DNA from: Lachnospiraceae bacterium
GTDB taxonomy: Bacteria > Bacillota > Clostridia > Lachnospirales > Lachnospiraceae
DNA length: 64,000 nt
Direction of reading: 5' to 3'
Assembly (NCBI GenBank): GCA_022790855.1
Contig: JAAVYA010000030.1
Coordinates: 20,009-84,008, forward strand
This document shows, piece by piece, positions 18,321 to 26,889 of the stretch. Under the pieces are notes generated by a model. It saw only the letters and a list, made by a program, of their open reading frames with translations, was not told where the DNA came from and did not search any database. The position numbers and the translations under genes were made by a program. The stretch's first letter is position 1. Every line of letters starts with the position of its first letter.

Positions 18321-19129
18321 TTCTTATCCTGTGAAAGTGTCTCATGGGCACGGGCCACAATCTGGGACACATTCACCTCTTCCTCCTGCTCTTGCTGGCT
18401 CCCCTTTTTGATATGTACCAGGTACTCGATATTTCCTTCCGGTCCCTTAATAGGGGAAAATTCCAAGTGCCTTATGGAAAAACCGATTTCATGGCAAAAT
18501 CCCAGCACTTGATCTATGACCTCTTCGTGCACCTTCGGGTCTCTTACCACGCCTTTTTTCCCTACCTTCTCCCGCCCGGCTTCAAATTGAGGCTTGATCA
18601 GACATACCATTTCCCCCTGCTCCTTCAAAAGATCTTTTGCAGGCCCTAACACTTTCGTCAGGGAAATAAAGGACACGTCCACAGAGGCAAAATCCAGCGC
18701 TTCGCCAATCTGCTCCGGCAGGACATAGCGGATATTGGTCTTTTCCATACAAACCACCCGTTCATCCTGACGCAGCTTCCAGGCAAACTGACCATATCCC
18801 ACATCCACGGCATACACTTTTTTTGCCCCGTTTTGAAGCATACAATCTGTAAATCCTCCGGTGGAAGCCCCGATGTCCATGCACACCTTTCCCTCCAGGG
18901 AGATCCCAAATTGGTTTATGGCTTTTTCCAGCTTCAATCCGCCACGGCTCACATAGGCAAGGGTCTTCCCCCGCACTTCAATCTCTGCTTTGTCGTCGAA
19001 GGAGGAACCTGGCTTGTCCTCTCTCTGCCCTTCCACAAACACAATTCCTTCCATAATCATAGCCTTTGCTTTTTCCCGGGAAGGGGCAAGCTGCCTTTGC
19101 ACCATCAATACATCCAACCGTTCTTTCAT
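18317..19129 (-). CDS. tlyA: TlyA-family rRNA 2'-O-methyltransferase
   Basis: 270 residues: an N-terminal S4 RNA-binding domain (ERLDVLMVQRQLAPSREKAK) and a Rossmann SAM-binding domain with CMDIGASTGGFTDCMLQNGA near residue 88 and SVDVSFISLTKVLGPAKDLL. TlyA homologues methylate ribosomal RNA riboses; some double as hemolysin-like proteins. It overlaps both dxs upstream and nadK downstream by ATGA. Confidence 0.94.
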   Translation of the reverse strand: MKERLDVLMVQRQLAPSREKAKAMIMEGIVFVEGQREDKPGSSFDDKAEIEVRGKTLAYVSRGGLKLEKAINQFGISLEGKVCMDIGASTGGFTDCMLQNGAKKVYAVDVGYGQFAWKLRQDERVVCMEKTNIRYVLPEQIGEALDFASVDVSFISLTKVLGPAKDLLKEQGEMVCLIKPQFEAGREKVGKKGVVRDPKVHEEVIDQVLGFCHEIGFSIRHLEFSPIKGPEGNIEYLVHIKKGSQQEQEEEVNVSQIVARAHETLSQDKK

Positions 19130-20997
19130 TCCTGCAACCCAATATATTCCGTCACCAGGCGCTTCACAATAGAAGCGGCGTCAATGCCGGTTTCCTTTCT
19201 CAAAATATCTACGTTCCCATGTTCCACATACTCGTCTGAAATCGCAACCGGAAGTACCCGGGCTTTGGCGCCGCACTGATTTAAATACTCCAGCACATGC
19301 TCTCCAAATCCGCCGCTCAATACATTTTCTTCCATGGTTACAATCAGGTTATGCTCTTTGGAAAGCTGCAGCAGAAGCTCTTCATCCAGCGGTTTCACAA
19401 AGCGGGCGTTGATCAAAGAGCATTGATAGCCGGCTTCTTTCATGGAATTCCGCACTTCCACAGCCACCTTTACCATGCTTCCCACTGCAACCAGGGCAAT
19501 TTCCGATTCATCGTACAGTACTTCGCCCTTCCCATAGGCCACAGGCGCCCGGAATTCTTTCAGGCCGTCGTAGGCCTCTCCTCTGGGATACCGCACTGCT
19601 ACAGGATGTCCAAGCCCGATGGCAAACTTCACCATATCCGACAGCTCCCATTTATTCTTGGGCGCCATAATATTCATATTGGGAATGGAAGATAAATAAG
19701 ACAGATCAAAGATTCCCTGATGTGTCTCTCCGTCGCTGCCCACAAGCCCTGCCCGGTCAATGGCAAACACCACCGGCAGATCCTGGATACAGACGTCATG
19801 GAGAATCTGGTCATATGCTCTTTGTAAAAAAGAAGAATAAACGGCAAATACCGGTTTTAAGCCTGCCGCCGCAAGGCCCGCCGCAAAGGTTACCCCATGG
19901 CCCTCTGCAATACCCACGTCAAAAAAGCGCTCCGGGAACATATTGCGGAACCGTTTCAGTCCGGTGCCGTCCGCCATAGCCGCCGTAATCGCCACAACCT
20001 TTTCGTCCCGGTCGCCCATTTTCCGCATGACTGTGGAAAATACATCCGTATAATTGGCTTTTACCCGCTTTTTTGCCGGAAGCCCCGTATCAATCTCAAA
20101 TGCATCCGTTCCGTGGAATCTGGAAGGATGACGTTCTGCCGGAGGATACCCTTTTCCCTTTTGGGTCATTACGTGAACCAGCACAGCCCCGTCCACTTTT
20201 GCGGCCTCCCGGAAGGTCTTTACCATCATCTCTATATTATGGCCGTCAATGGGCCCCAGATAAGTAACCCCCATGTTCTCAAACAGCATTCCCGGAATAA
20301 AAAGCTGTTTGATACCGCTTTTCGTCCTGCGGATCTGTTCCACCATCCGCTCACCGTATCTGGGAATCCTGCTTAGAGAATTGGTAACCCCCGTCTTCAA
20401 ATCCCGATATGCGTCCGCCGTACGCAGATTGCCTAAATGCCTTGATAATCCTCCTACATTTTCTGAAATAGACATATTATTATCATTTAAGACGATAATA
20501 AAATTGGATTTCAGGCGGGACGCATTGTTCAAAGCTTCAAAGGCCATGCCTCCCGTCAAGGCTCCGTCCCCAATGACGGACACCACCATATTTTTTCCTC
20601 CAAGGATCTCCCTGGCCTGGGCATATCCCAGCCCGGCGGAAATCGATGTGGAACTGTGACCTGTATCAAAGCTGTCGCAATTACTCTCTTTTCGCTTGGG
20701 GAATCCGCTGATTCCGCCGTATTTCCGCAGTTGGCCAAAGGATTCCCGTCTTCCGGTAAGAAGCTTATGAGTATAAGACTGATGTCCCACATCCCAGACC
20801 AGCTTATCCTCCGGGAAGGTCAGAGCCAGATGCAGCGCCATCGTCAGCTCTACGACGCCCAGATTAGAGGCCAGATGTCCTCCTGTCTGAGAGATGGTTT
20901 CAATCAAAAATTCCCGGATTTCCTGGCCCAGAAACTCCAGTTCCGAACCGGACAGCTTTTTGATATCGTTTGGTTGATTGATTGTCTCCAGCATCAT
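19126..20997 (-). CDS. dxs: 1-deoxy-D-xylulose-5-phosphate synthase
   Basis: 623 residues, first step of the MEP pathway: pyruvate plus glyceraldehyde 3-phosphate gives DXP, using thiamine diphosphate. Visible are WDVGHQSYTHKLLTGR, the ThDP motif VIGDGALTGGMAFEALNNAS, and EGHGVTFAAGLAAAGLKPVF in the pyrimidine domain. Tandem ATG codons at the start leave one residue of ambiguity. It lies 4 bp after ispA and overlaps tlyA. Confidence 0.97.
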   Translation of the reverse strand: MMLETINQPNDIKKLSGSELEFLGQEIREFLIETISQTGGHLASNLGVVELTMALHLALTFPEDKLVWDVGHQSYTHKLLTGRRESFGQLRKYGGISGFPKRKESNCDSFDTGHSSTSISAGLGYAQAREILGGKNMVVSVIGDGALTGGMAFEALNNASRLKSNFIIVLNDNNMSISENVGGLSRHLGNLRTADAYRDLKTGVTNSLSRIPRYGERMVEQIRRTKSGIKQLFIPGMLFENMGVTYLGPIDGHNIEMMVKTFREAAKVDGAVLVHVMTQKGKGYPPAERHPSRFHGTDAFEIDTGLPAKKRVKANYTDVFSTVMRKMGDRDEKVVAITAAMADGTGLKRFRNMFPERFFDVGIAEGHGVTFAAGLAAAGLKPVFAVYSSFLQRAYDQILHDVCIQDLPVVFAIDRAGLVGSDGETHQGIFDLSYLSSIPNMNIMAPKNKWELSDMVKFAIGLGHPVAVRYPRGEAYDGLKEFRAPVAYGKGEVLYDESEIALVAVGSMVKVAVEVRNSMKEAGYQCSLINARFVKPLDEELLLQLSKEHNLIVTMEENVLSGGFGEHVLEYLNQCGAKARVLPVAISDEYVEHGNVDILRKETGIDAASIVKRLVTEYIGLQE

Positions 20998-21001
20998 ACG
21001 T

Positions 21002-21889
21002 TTATTTCTCCCTGTGGATCAAATACAGCATAAGCTGCACCAGAAACTCGTTTTTTACCACCAGCTCTTCCAGCCGTCCCACGGCCCGTTTGGAAAACGA
21101 CTCCACCTCTTCTTTTGCCTGGTCCATTCCATACAGCGTCACATACGTCGTTTTTTCATTTTTCGCATCGCTGCCGATGGGCTTTCCCAATACCTCCTGG
21201 GTACTGGTGATGTCCAGGATATCGTCCTGAATCTGGAATGCCATCCCAAGATCTAGGGCGGCTCCTTCCACCAGACGCTGCTCATTTTTGGTAGCTCCCG
21301 CCAGCACCGCCCCAATCAGCATGGAGGCCTCCAAAAGAGCGCCTGTTTTCAGCCGGTAAATAAAATCCAATTGTGTTTCATCAAGCCCTGCTCCGGATGC
21401 TTGTACATCTGCGGTCTGGCCGCCGATCATCCCATAAATCCCTGCCTTTTCAGCTAGTATTTTTAACGCTCTTGCAATATTTTTATTTCCAGGCTCAAGA
21501 TCAAAGGCCGTAAGCGCCGTCTCAAAGGCATAATTTAAAAGCCCGTCTCCGGCCAGAATCCCAAAGGCCTCCCCATAGGCTGCATGGGTCGTCTTTTTTC
21601 CTCTGCGGTATTCGTCGTTATCCATGGCAGGCAGGTCGTCATGCACCAGAGAGTAGGTATGTATCATCTCAATGGCAGCCATGAAGGGTTCTATGACCTT
21701 AGATTTTCCGCCAAACAGCCGGTAAGTTTCCTGCATCAGCATGGGACGCAGACGTTTTCCCCCTGCCAAAACGCTGTAATTCATGGCTTCTATCACTTTT
21801 TTTTGATACCCTTCTTCTCTGGGAAGATATCTTGCTATCATGCTGTCAATCTCTTTTGTCCTGAGGGCAAGTTCCTGCTCTATATTCAT
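21002..21889 (-). CDS. ispA: Polyprenyl (farnesyl/geranyl) diphosphate synthase
   Basis: 295 residues, trans-prenyltransferase. The first Asp-rich motif is LVHDDLPAMDNDEYRRGK near residue 85 and the second is FQIQDDILDITS near residue 222. The position between xseB and dxs is the common one for IspA in Firmicutes, so farnesyl diphosphate is the probable product. A 114-bp gap with an inverted repeat separates it from xseB. Confidence 0.95.
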   Translation of the reverse strand: MNIEQELALRTKEIDSMIARYLPREEGYQKKVIEAMNYSVLAGGKRLRPMLMQETYRLFGGKSKVIEPFMAAIEMIHTYSLVHDDLPAMDNDEYRRGKKTTHAAYGEAFGILAGDGLLNYAFETALTAFDLEPGNKNIARALKILAEKAGIYGMIGGQTADVQASGAGLDETQLDFIYRLKTGALLEASMLIGAVLAGATKNEQRLVEGAALDLGMAFQIQDDILDITSTQEVLGKPIGSDAKNEKTTYVTLYGMDQAKEEVESFSKRAVGRLEELVVKNEFLVQLMLYLIHREK

Positions 21890-21914
21890 AGCGGCTCCTT
21901 TCCTTCCTTTGTTC

Positions 21915-22006
21915 TAGAGCGTGTTTGAGAATTCATCGTATCAGGGAAGCCGAAGGCTGAACTGTTACAATTCATCCAATAGAATATAATTTTCAAACAC
22001 GCTCTA
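21915..22006. repeat. 14-bp inverted repeat enclosing a dispersed hairpin core
   Basis: TAGAGCGTGTTTGA (21915-21928) and its perfect complement (21993-22006) flank about 64 bp. Inside is AAGGCTGAACTGTTACAA, also present at 25712-25729. The right arm overlaps the last codon of xseB. A 12 of 13 match to the arm, AGAGCGCGTTTGA, occurs near 47540 at the 3' side of the histidine kinase gene. There is no T-tract, so a mobile or structured repeat is more likely than a plain terminator. Confidence 0.7.
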
Positions 22007-22210
22007 CGGCTGCTCCTTTTGATTCATAAGCAGCAGCTTTTTCTCCACCGCGTCAATCTTTTCATTACATTGTTTCAGCTTCTCTACTCCCTGCTGATAC
22101 AGGGTAAAAGATGCTTCCAGGGAGATATCATTCTGCTGGATCTGTCCCACAATATCCTCAATCTCTCCCAACAGCTCCTCCAGCGTCTTCTCCTGTGCTT
22201 CCTCCTGCAT
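22004..22210 (-). CDS. xseB: Exodeoxyribonuclease VII small subunit
   Basis: 68 residues from the ATG at 22208-22210, chosen because GAGGAGGAG lies just upstream; an ATG 39 bp earlier lacks such a site. The sequence KTLEELLGEIEDIVGQIQQN and LEASFTLYQQGVEKLKQCNE is the helical-hairpin small subunit of ExoVII. It overlaps the 3' end of xseA by 53 bp, as expected for coupled subunits. Confidence 0.94.
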   Translation of the reverse strand: MQEEAQEKTLEELLGEIEDIVGQIQQNDISLEASFTLYQQGVEKLKQCNEKIDAVEKKLLLMNQKEQP

Positions 22211-23435
22211 ACGGCTCCTCCTCTTTCCAACGATCGTCCACTGTGACATTCTCTACCCTGGCCTGTACACGGCCCTTTAAAAAATCCACGTTCAGCAAAT
22301 CTCCCGGCTTTAAAGCGGCAGCATCCAAAACGGCCCGCCCCGACTTGTCCGACACAAAGGCATAGCCCTGGCTTAACTTTTGAAGGGGAGAGGCTCCCTC
22401 TAATCCTCCGGCGCAAAGTTCCATTCTGTGGCGAAGCTTTAAAATCTTTTGTTCCATGAGATCCGCAAGCTGTATCTGTATATCTGCGCATCGCTGCCTT
22501 TTGTCACGAATCTGGTTTTGGGGCGTCAAAAAACTCATCTGCTCTCCCTTATGTCTGAGCCGCTCCCGCCACACTTCCAAACAATGTGAGATATTCTGGT
22601 TCAAGATCAACCGATAGCCTGCAAGCTGCTCTAAAAGCTCCCGGATATCATAAACTGCTAATTCTGCCGCTGCCGAAGGCGTTGGCGCCCGCAAATCCGC
22701 CACAAAATCCGCAATCGTGAAGTCCGTCTCATGACCCACGGCCGAGATGACAGGCGTCTGGCAATTAAAAATAGCCCTTGCCACAAGTTCCTCATTAAAG
22801 GCCCATAAATCCTCCATAGAACCGCCGCCCCTGCCTACGATCATAACGTCCACACCGTAATCATCCAAGGCTGAGATTCCCTCTGCGATACTGGAGGCAG
22901 CTCCTTCTCCTTGTACCAGAGCAGGGTACAGGATCAACTGTACATAGGGATTCCTCCTGGAAGCGATATTTTGAATATCCCGGATGGCAGCTCCTGTGGA
23001 AGCCGTCACAATTCCTACTTTTTTCACATATCTTGGGATCGGCTGCTTGTACTCCGCAGCAAACATGCCCATATCTTCCAGCTCCTGCTTCAGCGCCTCA
23101 AATCGTTGATATAAGACTCCCGCTCCATCCAAAAGAATCTCTTTGGCATAAAGCTGGTATTTTCCATCCCGCTCATAGACGGCAATGGTTCCTAACACCA
23201 CCACATCGTCCCCGTTTTTCATGGGAAAGGCCAGCCCCTTGCGATCCCTGGAAAATAGAACGGCCTGTATGGCTCCTCCCGGATCTTTCAAGGTAAAATA
23301 GATATGTCCGGTGGGATGATATTTGCAGTTGGACACTTCGCCTTTTACATAGATGCGGTTCATCATAAAATCCTGAGCAAACATATTTTTGATGTAACTG
23401 TTTACCTGACTGACGGAATATACATTCTTATTCAT
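22158..23435 (-). CDS. xseA: Exodeoxyribonuclease VII large subunit
   Basis: 425 residues. An N-terminal OB fold (YSVSQVNSYIKNMFAQDFMM, VKGEVSNCKYHPTGHIYFTL) is followed by the catalytic domain with GIVTASTGAAIRDI, IVGRGGGSMEDLWAFNEE and VISAVGHETDFTIADFVADL. It degrades single-stranded DNA in both directions together with XseB. Its ATG overlaps the nusB stop. Confidence 0.96.
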   Translation of the reverse strand: MNKNVYSVSQVNSYIKNMFAQDFMMNRIYVKGEVSNCKYHPTGHIYFTLKDPGGAIQAVLFSRDRKGLAFPMKNGDDVVVLGTIAVYERDGKYQLYAKEILLDGAGVLYQRFEALKQELEDMGMFAAEYKQPIPRYVKKVGIVTASTGAAIRDIQNIASRRNPYVQLILYPALVQGEGAASSIAEGISALDDYGVDVMIVGRGGGSMEDLWAFNEELVARAIFNCQTPVISAVGHETDFTIADFVADLRAPTPSAAAELAVYDIRELLEQLAGYRLILNQNISHCLEVWRERLRHKGEQMSFLTPQNQIRDKRQRCADIQIQLADLMEQKILKLRHRMELCAGGLEGASPLQKLSQGYAFVSDKSGRAVLDAAALKPGDLLNVDFLKGRVQARVENVTVDDRWKEEEPYAGGSTGEDAGGAVGRD

Positions 23436-23827
23436 ACCATTTTTGCAAGTATTCCGTTGACAAAAGATGCAGAATCATCGGTGCCGTAATTTTTTGCCAG
23501 TTCTACGGCTTCATTGATGGCAACTCCTGTGGGAACATCTTCCTCATACTTTATTTCATATACGGCAAGGCGGATCAAGGTCAAATCCACTTTTCCCATG
23601 CGGCTGGTCTTCCAGCCTTTAGCCGCCTCGTTGATCTGAACGTCAATTTCTGTCAAATACGCCATAATATCTTCAAACTTGCGTTGAATATAGGATGTAT
23701 CTTTTTCTTCCTTCTTATCCAGCTCTTCAAAAAACAAGGCCAACTGCTGGGGCAGTTCGCTTTTCTCATAAAATTCCGCCCGAAACAGCATCTTAAATAC
23801 TTGTTCTCTTAACTCTCGTCTACTCAT
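23432..23827 (-). CDS. nusB: Transcription antitermination factor NusB
   Basis: 131 residues from the ATG at 23825-23827 (MSRRELREQVFKMLFRAEFY), preceded by AAAGGAG. The open frame extends 23 codons further upstream into the terminator hairpin, which is rejected. The C-terminal signature VPTGVAINEAVELAKNYGTD is typical. NusB binds boxA RNA with NusE in rRNA antitermination. It heads the long nusB-to-recN gene string. Confidence 0.95.
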   Translation of the reverse strand: MSRRELREQVFKMLFRAEFYEKSELPQQLALFFEELDKKEEKDTSYIQRKFEDIMAYLTEIDVQINEAAKGWKTSRMGKVDLTLIRLAVYEIKYEEDVPTGVAINEAVELAKNYGTDDSASFVNGILAKMV

Positions 23828-23863
23828 GCATGACTCCTTTTGTCCTTTTGGTTTAACATCCAA

Positions 23864-23893
23864 ATACCCCGCAGCCTGCCTGCTGCGGGGTAT
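23864..23893 (-). terminator. Strong hairpin between gls24-like gene and nusB
   Basis: A perfect 12-bp stem, ATACCCCGCAGC and its complement, with a 6-nt loop. The downstream T-run on the minus strand is short (TATTTG), so it may attenuate rather than fully end transcription into nusB. Confidence 0.6.
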
Positions 23894-23901
23894 CATGTTC
23901 T

Positions 23902-24288
23902 TTATGAACGCTGTTTGCTTTTCCCCATGTCTACCGCTGCAATACGGATATCTACACTGTGGACTTCCAGGCCTGTCATGTTCTCAACCGCCGTCTTCAC
24001 CCGCTCTTGCACCTTGGCGGATACTTCCGGGATTGCATAGCCAAATGCAATGTTAAGCGCCACGTCTACATTCACAATGCCGTCGGAAACCTCTACCTTG
24101 ATGCCTTTGGAAAGGTTCTTCATGCCCAGCTTGCTCACCAGCTCATTGGTTATATTTCCCGCCATGGAGCTAACCCCTTCTACCTCCGTTGCCGCCAAGC
24201 CTGCAATGATCGCCACCACTTCGTCTGCAATACGTACCTCGCCCAAATTATCGTCCTTTATCATATATGCTTTTCTGTCTTCAGCCAT
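23902..24288 (-). CDS. Asp23/Gls24 family protein (YqhY type)
   Basis: 128 residues with the family segments LGEVRIADEVVAIIAGLAAT, GVSSMAG and EVSDGIVNVDVALNIAFGYA. YqhY-like proteins are coded next to nusB and acc genes in Firmicutes and have been linked to envelope stress and lipid synthesis control; the exact mechanism is unsettled. It carries no membrane helix. Confidence 0.9.
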   Translation of the reverse strand: MAEDRKAYMIKDDNLGEVRIADEVVAIIAGLAATEVEGVSSMAGNITNELVSKLGMKNLSKGIKVEVSDGIVNVDVALNIAFGYAIPEVSAKVQERVKTAVENMTGLEVHSVDIRIAAVDMGKSKQRS

Positions 24289-24318
24289 GTCCGCGCCTCC
24301 TAAAATAATTATAATAAT

Positions 24319-24423
24319 CTATTATAGAAACCCCTCCGGGAACCCTATAATCAGTTGAACGGCGCAAATACAGCGCCCTTTATCAAAACTTGCTTTGCAA
24401 GTTCTGATAAGCTCTATTATAAC
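24319..24423 (-). repeat. Structured dispersed repeat of about 100 bp, copy 1
   Basis: Read on the minus strand it runs from TATAATAGAGCTTATCAGAA to a second ATTATAG hairpin. It contains three predicted hairpins: TTATCAGAACTTG/CAAGTTTTGATAA, GGCGC/GCGCC, and ATTATAGG-GTT-CCC-GGA-GGG-GTT with CTATAAT. The same element occurs at 63841-64000. It lies between the divergent gls24-like and aminotransferase genes and makes up most of that gap. Confidence 0.85.
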
Positions 24424-24576
24424 AGAATCTTTTTCATTTGCAAAGACAACTTTTTCGATTCAAACTATTTTCCTGTCACAGATGTTTTCATTCTATATGA
24501 AATATGATAAAATAAACACCGGAAAAGAATATGCATATGTTTCATAATCATAAAATATTTTATATGGAGGTAAGCC

Positions 24577-25674
24577 ATGTTACAACAAAAAGACCACTTC
24601 CACGGCAGCGACCTGGAAAAAATAGAAGCAGCTTATGGAATCAAAAAAGAGGAGATCACCAGCTTTTCCGCCAACGTAAACCCATTAGGGGTATCTCCCC
24701 TGCTCCGGGAGACCATCGTCTCAAGGATAGACGCCATCACCACCTATCCCGACCGGGAATATGCATCCCTGCGCCGTTGCATCGCAGCTTATGCCGGCTG
24801 TGATGACAGCCAGGTTTTGGTGGGAAACGGTTCCACGGAATTGATTTCCCTCTTCATTCAGTTAGAACAGCCAAAGAAAGCCTTAATCATCGGCCCCACC
24901 TATTCGGAATATGAGCGTGAAATCGCTTTGGGCGGAGGCGCCTGCCTCTACTATCCTTTAAAGGAGGAACTGGATTTCGTGCTGGATGCAGCGGATTTCA
25001 CCAGCCATCTCAATGAAAGCATTGACCTGCTGGTGATCTGCAATCCAAATAACCCCACATCTACCGCCATTACCCGCGGCGATATGCGAAAGATTCTGGA
25101 CGTATGCAAACAGCATGATATTTTTGTCATGGTGGATGAGACATATGTGGAATTTGCTCCAAAGCCAGAGGAAATCAGCGCAGTTCCTCTTACCAGCTAC
25201 TACAACAACATTATCATCCTGCGGGGAACCTCCAAATTTTTTGCGGCTCCCGGCCTGCGCCTGGGCTATGCCGTCACCGGAAACCGGGATTTGATCAAGG
25301 CCATCCATACCCGCAAAAATCCCTGGACCATTAATTCACTGGCGGTTGTGGCAGGAGAAGCCATGTTCACGGATCAGGCGTATATTCAAAAGACAAGGGA
25401 ACTTATCTCCTCCGAGCGGGAGCGGATGCAGAAGGCTCTGTCAAAAGACTGCCGGTATAAAGTGTATGCTCCCACGGCTAATTTTATGCTGGTAAAAATC
25501 CAAACGGATTCCCTGACTGCGGACATGCTCTTTGAAAAAGCCATCCGCCGGCGCATGATGATCCGGGACTGCTCCACCTTTCCGTTTTTGGACCATAAAT
25601 TTTTCCGTTTCTGCGTCATGTCCCCGGAAATGAACGACCAGCTTTTAGCATGCCTGACGGAGCCCTTGGAATAA
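24577..25674 (+). CDS. Class I/II PLP aminotransferase (CobD/HisC-like)
   Basis: 365 residues. SFSANVNPLGVSP near residue 29, VGNGSTELISLF near residue 88, ICNPNNPTSTAI near residue 152, VDETYVEF and the PLP lysine in LRGTSKFFAAPGLRLGYAVT near residue 215 place it with threonine-phosphate decarboxylases and histidinol-phosphate aminotransferases. No cobalamin or histidine genes are nearby, so the substrate is open. It starts 11 bp after a TATGGAGG ribosome binding site and stands alone. Confidence 0.85.
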   Translation: MLQQKDHFHGSDLEKIEAAYGIKKEEITSFSANVNPLGVSPLLRETIVSRIDAITTYPDREYASLRRCIAAYAGCDDSQVLVGNGSTELISLFIQLEQPKKALIIGPTYSEYEREIALGGGACLYYPLKEELDFVLDAADFTSHLNESIDLLVICNPNNPTSTAITRGDMRKILDVCKQHDIFVMVDETYVEFAPKPEEISAVPLTSYYNNIIILRGTSKFFAAPGLRLGYAVTGNRDLIKAIHTRKNPWTINSLAVVAGEAMFTDQAYIQKTRELISSERERMQKALSKDCRYKVYAPTANFMLVKIQTDSLTADMLFEKAIRRRMMIRDCSTFPFLDHKFFRFCVMSPEMNDQLLACLTEPLE

Positions 25675-25696
25675 GCTTATCCGTTCTAAAATTTCG

Positions 25697-25727
25697 GTAA
25701 CAGTGACGCCAAAGGCTGAACTGTTAC
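25697..25727. repeat. GTAACAG/CTGTTAC dispersed hairpin
   Basis: GTAACAG (25697-25703) and CTGTTAC (25721-25727), extended by AAATTT on both sides, form a hairpin just after the aminotransferase gene. The loop text AAGGCTGAACTGTTACAA also occurs near 21953, and related hairpins occur at 31774-31802 and 52216-52240. Confidence 0.6.
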
Positions 25728-25756
25728 AAATTTCACTCAAAATTCCGGAAAAGGTA

Positions 25757-25811
25757 TTGACATTTATCTTCTTTTCCTTTATTGTATTATTAATATAGTA
25801 CAATAATACAA
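25757..25811 (+). promoter_or_regulatory. Promoter and operator of the GntR-ABC operon
   Basis: TTGACA (25757-25762) and TATTGT (25780-25785) are spaced by 17 bp. A perfect 10-bp inverted repeat, TTGTATTATT (25782-25791) and AATAATACAA (25802-25811), starts inside the -10 and covers the start site. This is where an autoregulating YtrA-type GntR repressor would bind. Confidence 0.7.
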
Positions 25812-25825
25812 GGAGAGGTGATTAC

Positions 25826-26197
25826 ATGTCATGGAACCTGGATTCGGACCGGCCTATTTTTTTACAGATCATACAGAAGATACAGACGGACATTATATCA
25901 GGCGTCTACCAGCCGGGAGACAAGCTTCCCTCCGTTCGGGAACTGGCCTCGGAAGCTTCTGTCAATCCAAATACGATGCAAAAGGCGCTGTCCGAATTAG
26001 AGCGCACCGGATTAGTCTATTCCCAGCGTACCAGCGGCAGATTTATTACGGAGGATAACGCAATGATTCAACAATTAAAATCAGAACTTGCCAAAAAAAT
26101 CATTGAAGACTTTTTAGAACATATGAGCCAGCTTGGCATTCAAAGAGAAGAAGCCATCGCCCTGATTACCGAAACCATAGAGGGGGACACAAAATGA
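25826..26197 (+). CDS. GntR-family repressor, YtrA subfamily
   Basis: 123 residues. A winged helix (IFLQIIQKIQTDIISGVYQP, KLPSVRELASEASVNPNTMQ) is followed by a short helical tail of about 50 residues, the size of the YtrA subfamily. These repressors control the ABC transporter genes they are coded with and often respond to cell-wall-active antibiotics. Its stop overlaps the ATPase start by 4 bp. Confidence 0.92.
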   Translation: MSWNLDSDRPIFLQIIQKIQTDIISGVYQPGDKLPSVRELASEASVNPNTMQKALSELERTGLVYSQRTSGRFITEDNAMIQQLKSELAKKIIEDFLEHMSQLGIQREEAIALITETIEGDTK

Positions 26198-26889
26198 CAC
26201 TACTGGAATGTAAGCATTTATCAAAAAGATTCGGCAAACGAAACGTCTTATCCGATATCAACCTGCAGTTAAGCGGCGGCCATATCATTGGGCTGTTAGG
26301 TCCCAACGGAAGCGGGAAGACAACGCTGATCAAGCTGATCTGCGGCCTGTTAACGCCAACCTCCGGGGAAATCTATGTGAATGAAGCACCCATAGGCACT
26401 TCCAGCAAAAAAGTAATCTCCTACCTCCCGGACCACTCCTATCTCAATGACTGGATGCGGGTTCGGGATATCATAGATTACTTTGATGATTTCTATGAGG
26501 ATTTTGATTCTATGCGGGCTTATGATATGCTGGCAAAGCTGAAAATTAATCCCTCCGACAAGCTGAAAACCATGTCCAAGGGCACCAAAGAAAAGGTGCA
26601 GTTGATTCTGGTTATGAGCCGCCGGGCAGATTTGTATATTCTGGACGAACCCATTGCAGGGGTGGATCCGGCCGCTAGGGATTATATCTTAGATACCATT
26701 TTATCCAACTACGATGAACATGCGTCCATCCTGATTTCTACCCACTTGATTTCCGATATCGAAAATATCCTGGATGAAATTATCTTTTTACAAAACGGCG
26801 TAATCCGTCTCCATGCTTCTGTGGACGATATCCGCCAACAGGAACAGAAGTCCATAGACGCCTTGTTCCGGGAGGTATTCAAATGTTAG
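26194..26889 (+). CDS. ABC transporter ATP-binding protein
   Basis: 231 residues. Walker A LLGPNGSGKTTLIKLICGLL near residue 34, a weak signature in LKTMSKGTKEKVQLILVMSR, Walker B LYILDEPIAGVDPAARDYIL. It is a short exporter-type ATPase partnered with the next gene, overlapping it by 7 bp. Likely role is export or defence against an amphipathic compound, inferred from the YtrA neighbour. Confidence 0.92.
   Translation: MTLLECKHLSKRFGKRNVLSDINLQLSGGHIIGLLGPNGSGKTTLIKLICGLLTPTSGEIYVNEAPIGTSSKKVISYLPDHSYLNDWMRVRDIIDYFDDFYEDFDSMRAYDMLAKLKINPSDKLKTMSKGTKEKVQLILVMSRRADLYILDEPIAGVDPAARDYILDTILSNYDEHASILISTHLISDIENILDEIIFLQNGVIRLHASVDDIRQQEQKSIDALFREVFKC

Noticed and set aside
21890..22003. Gap between xseB and ispA considered as a simple terminator
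   Set aside because: The 14-bp inverted repeat has no T-run and contains sequence repeated elsewhere in the window.
24319..24423. Repeat considered as a riboswitch or T-box of the gls24-like gene
   Set aside because: The same sequence recurs twice next to an unrelated gene in another orientation, and no T-box specifier or TGGNACC motif is seen.
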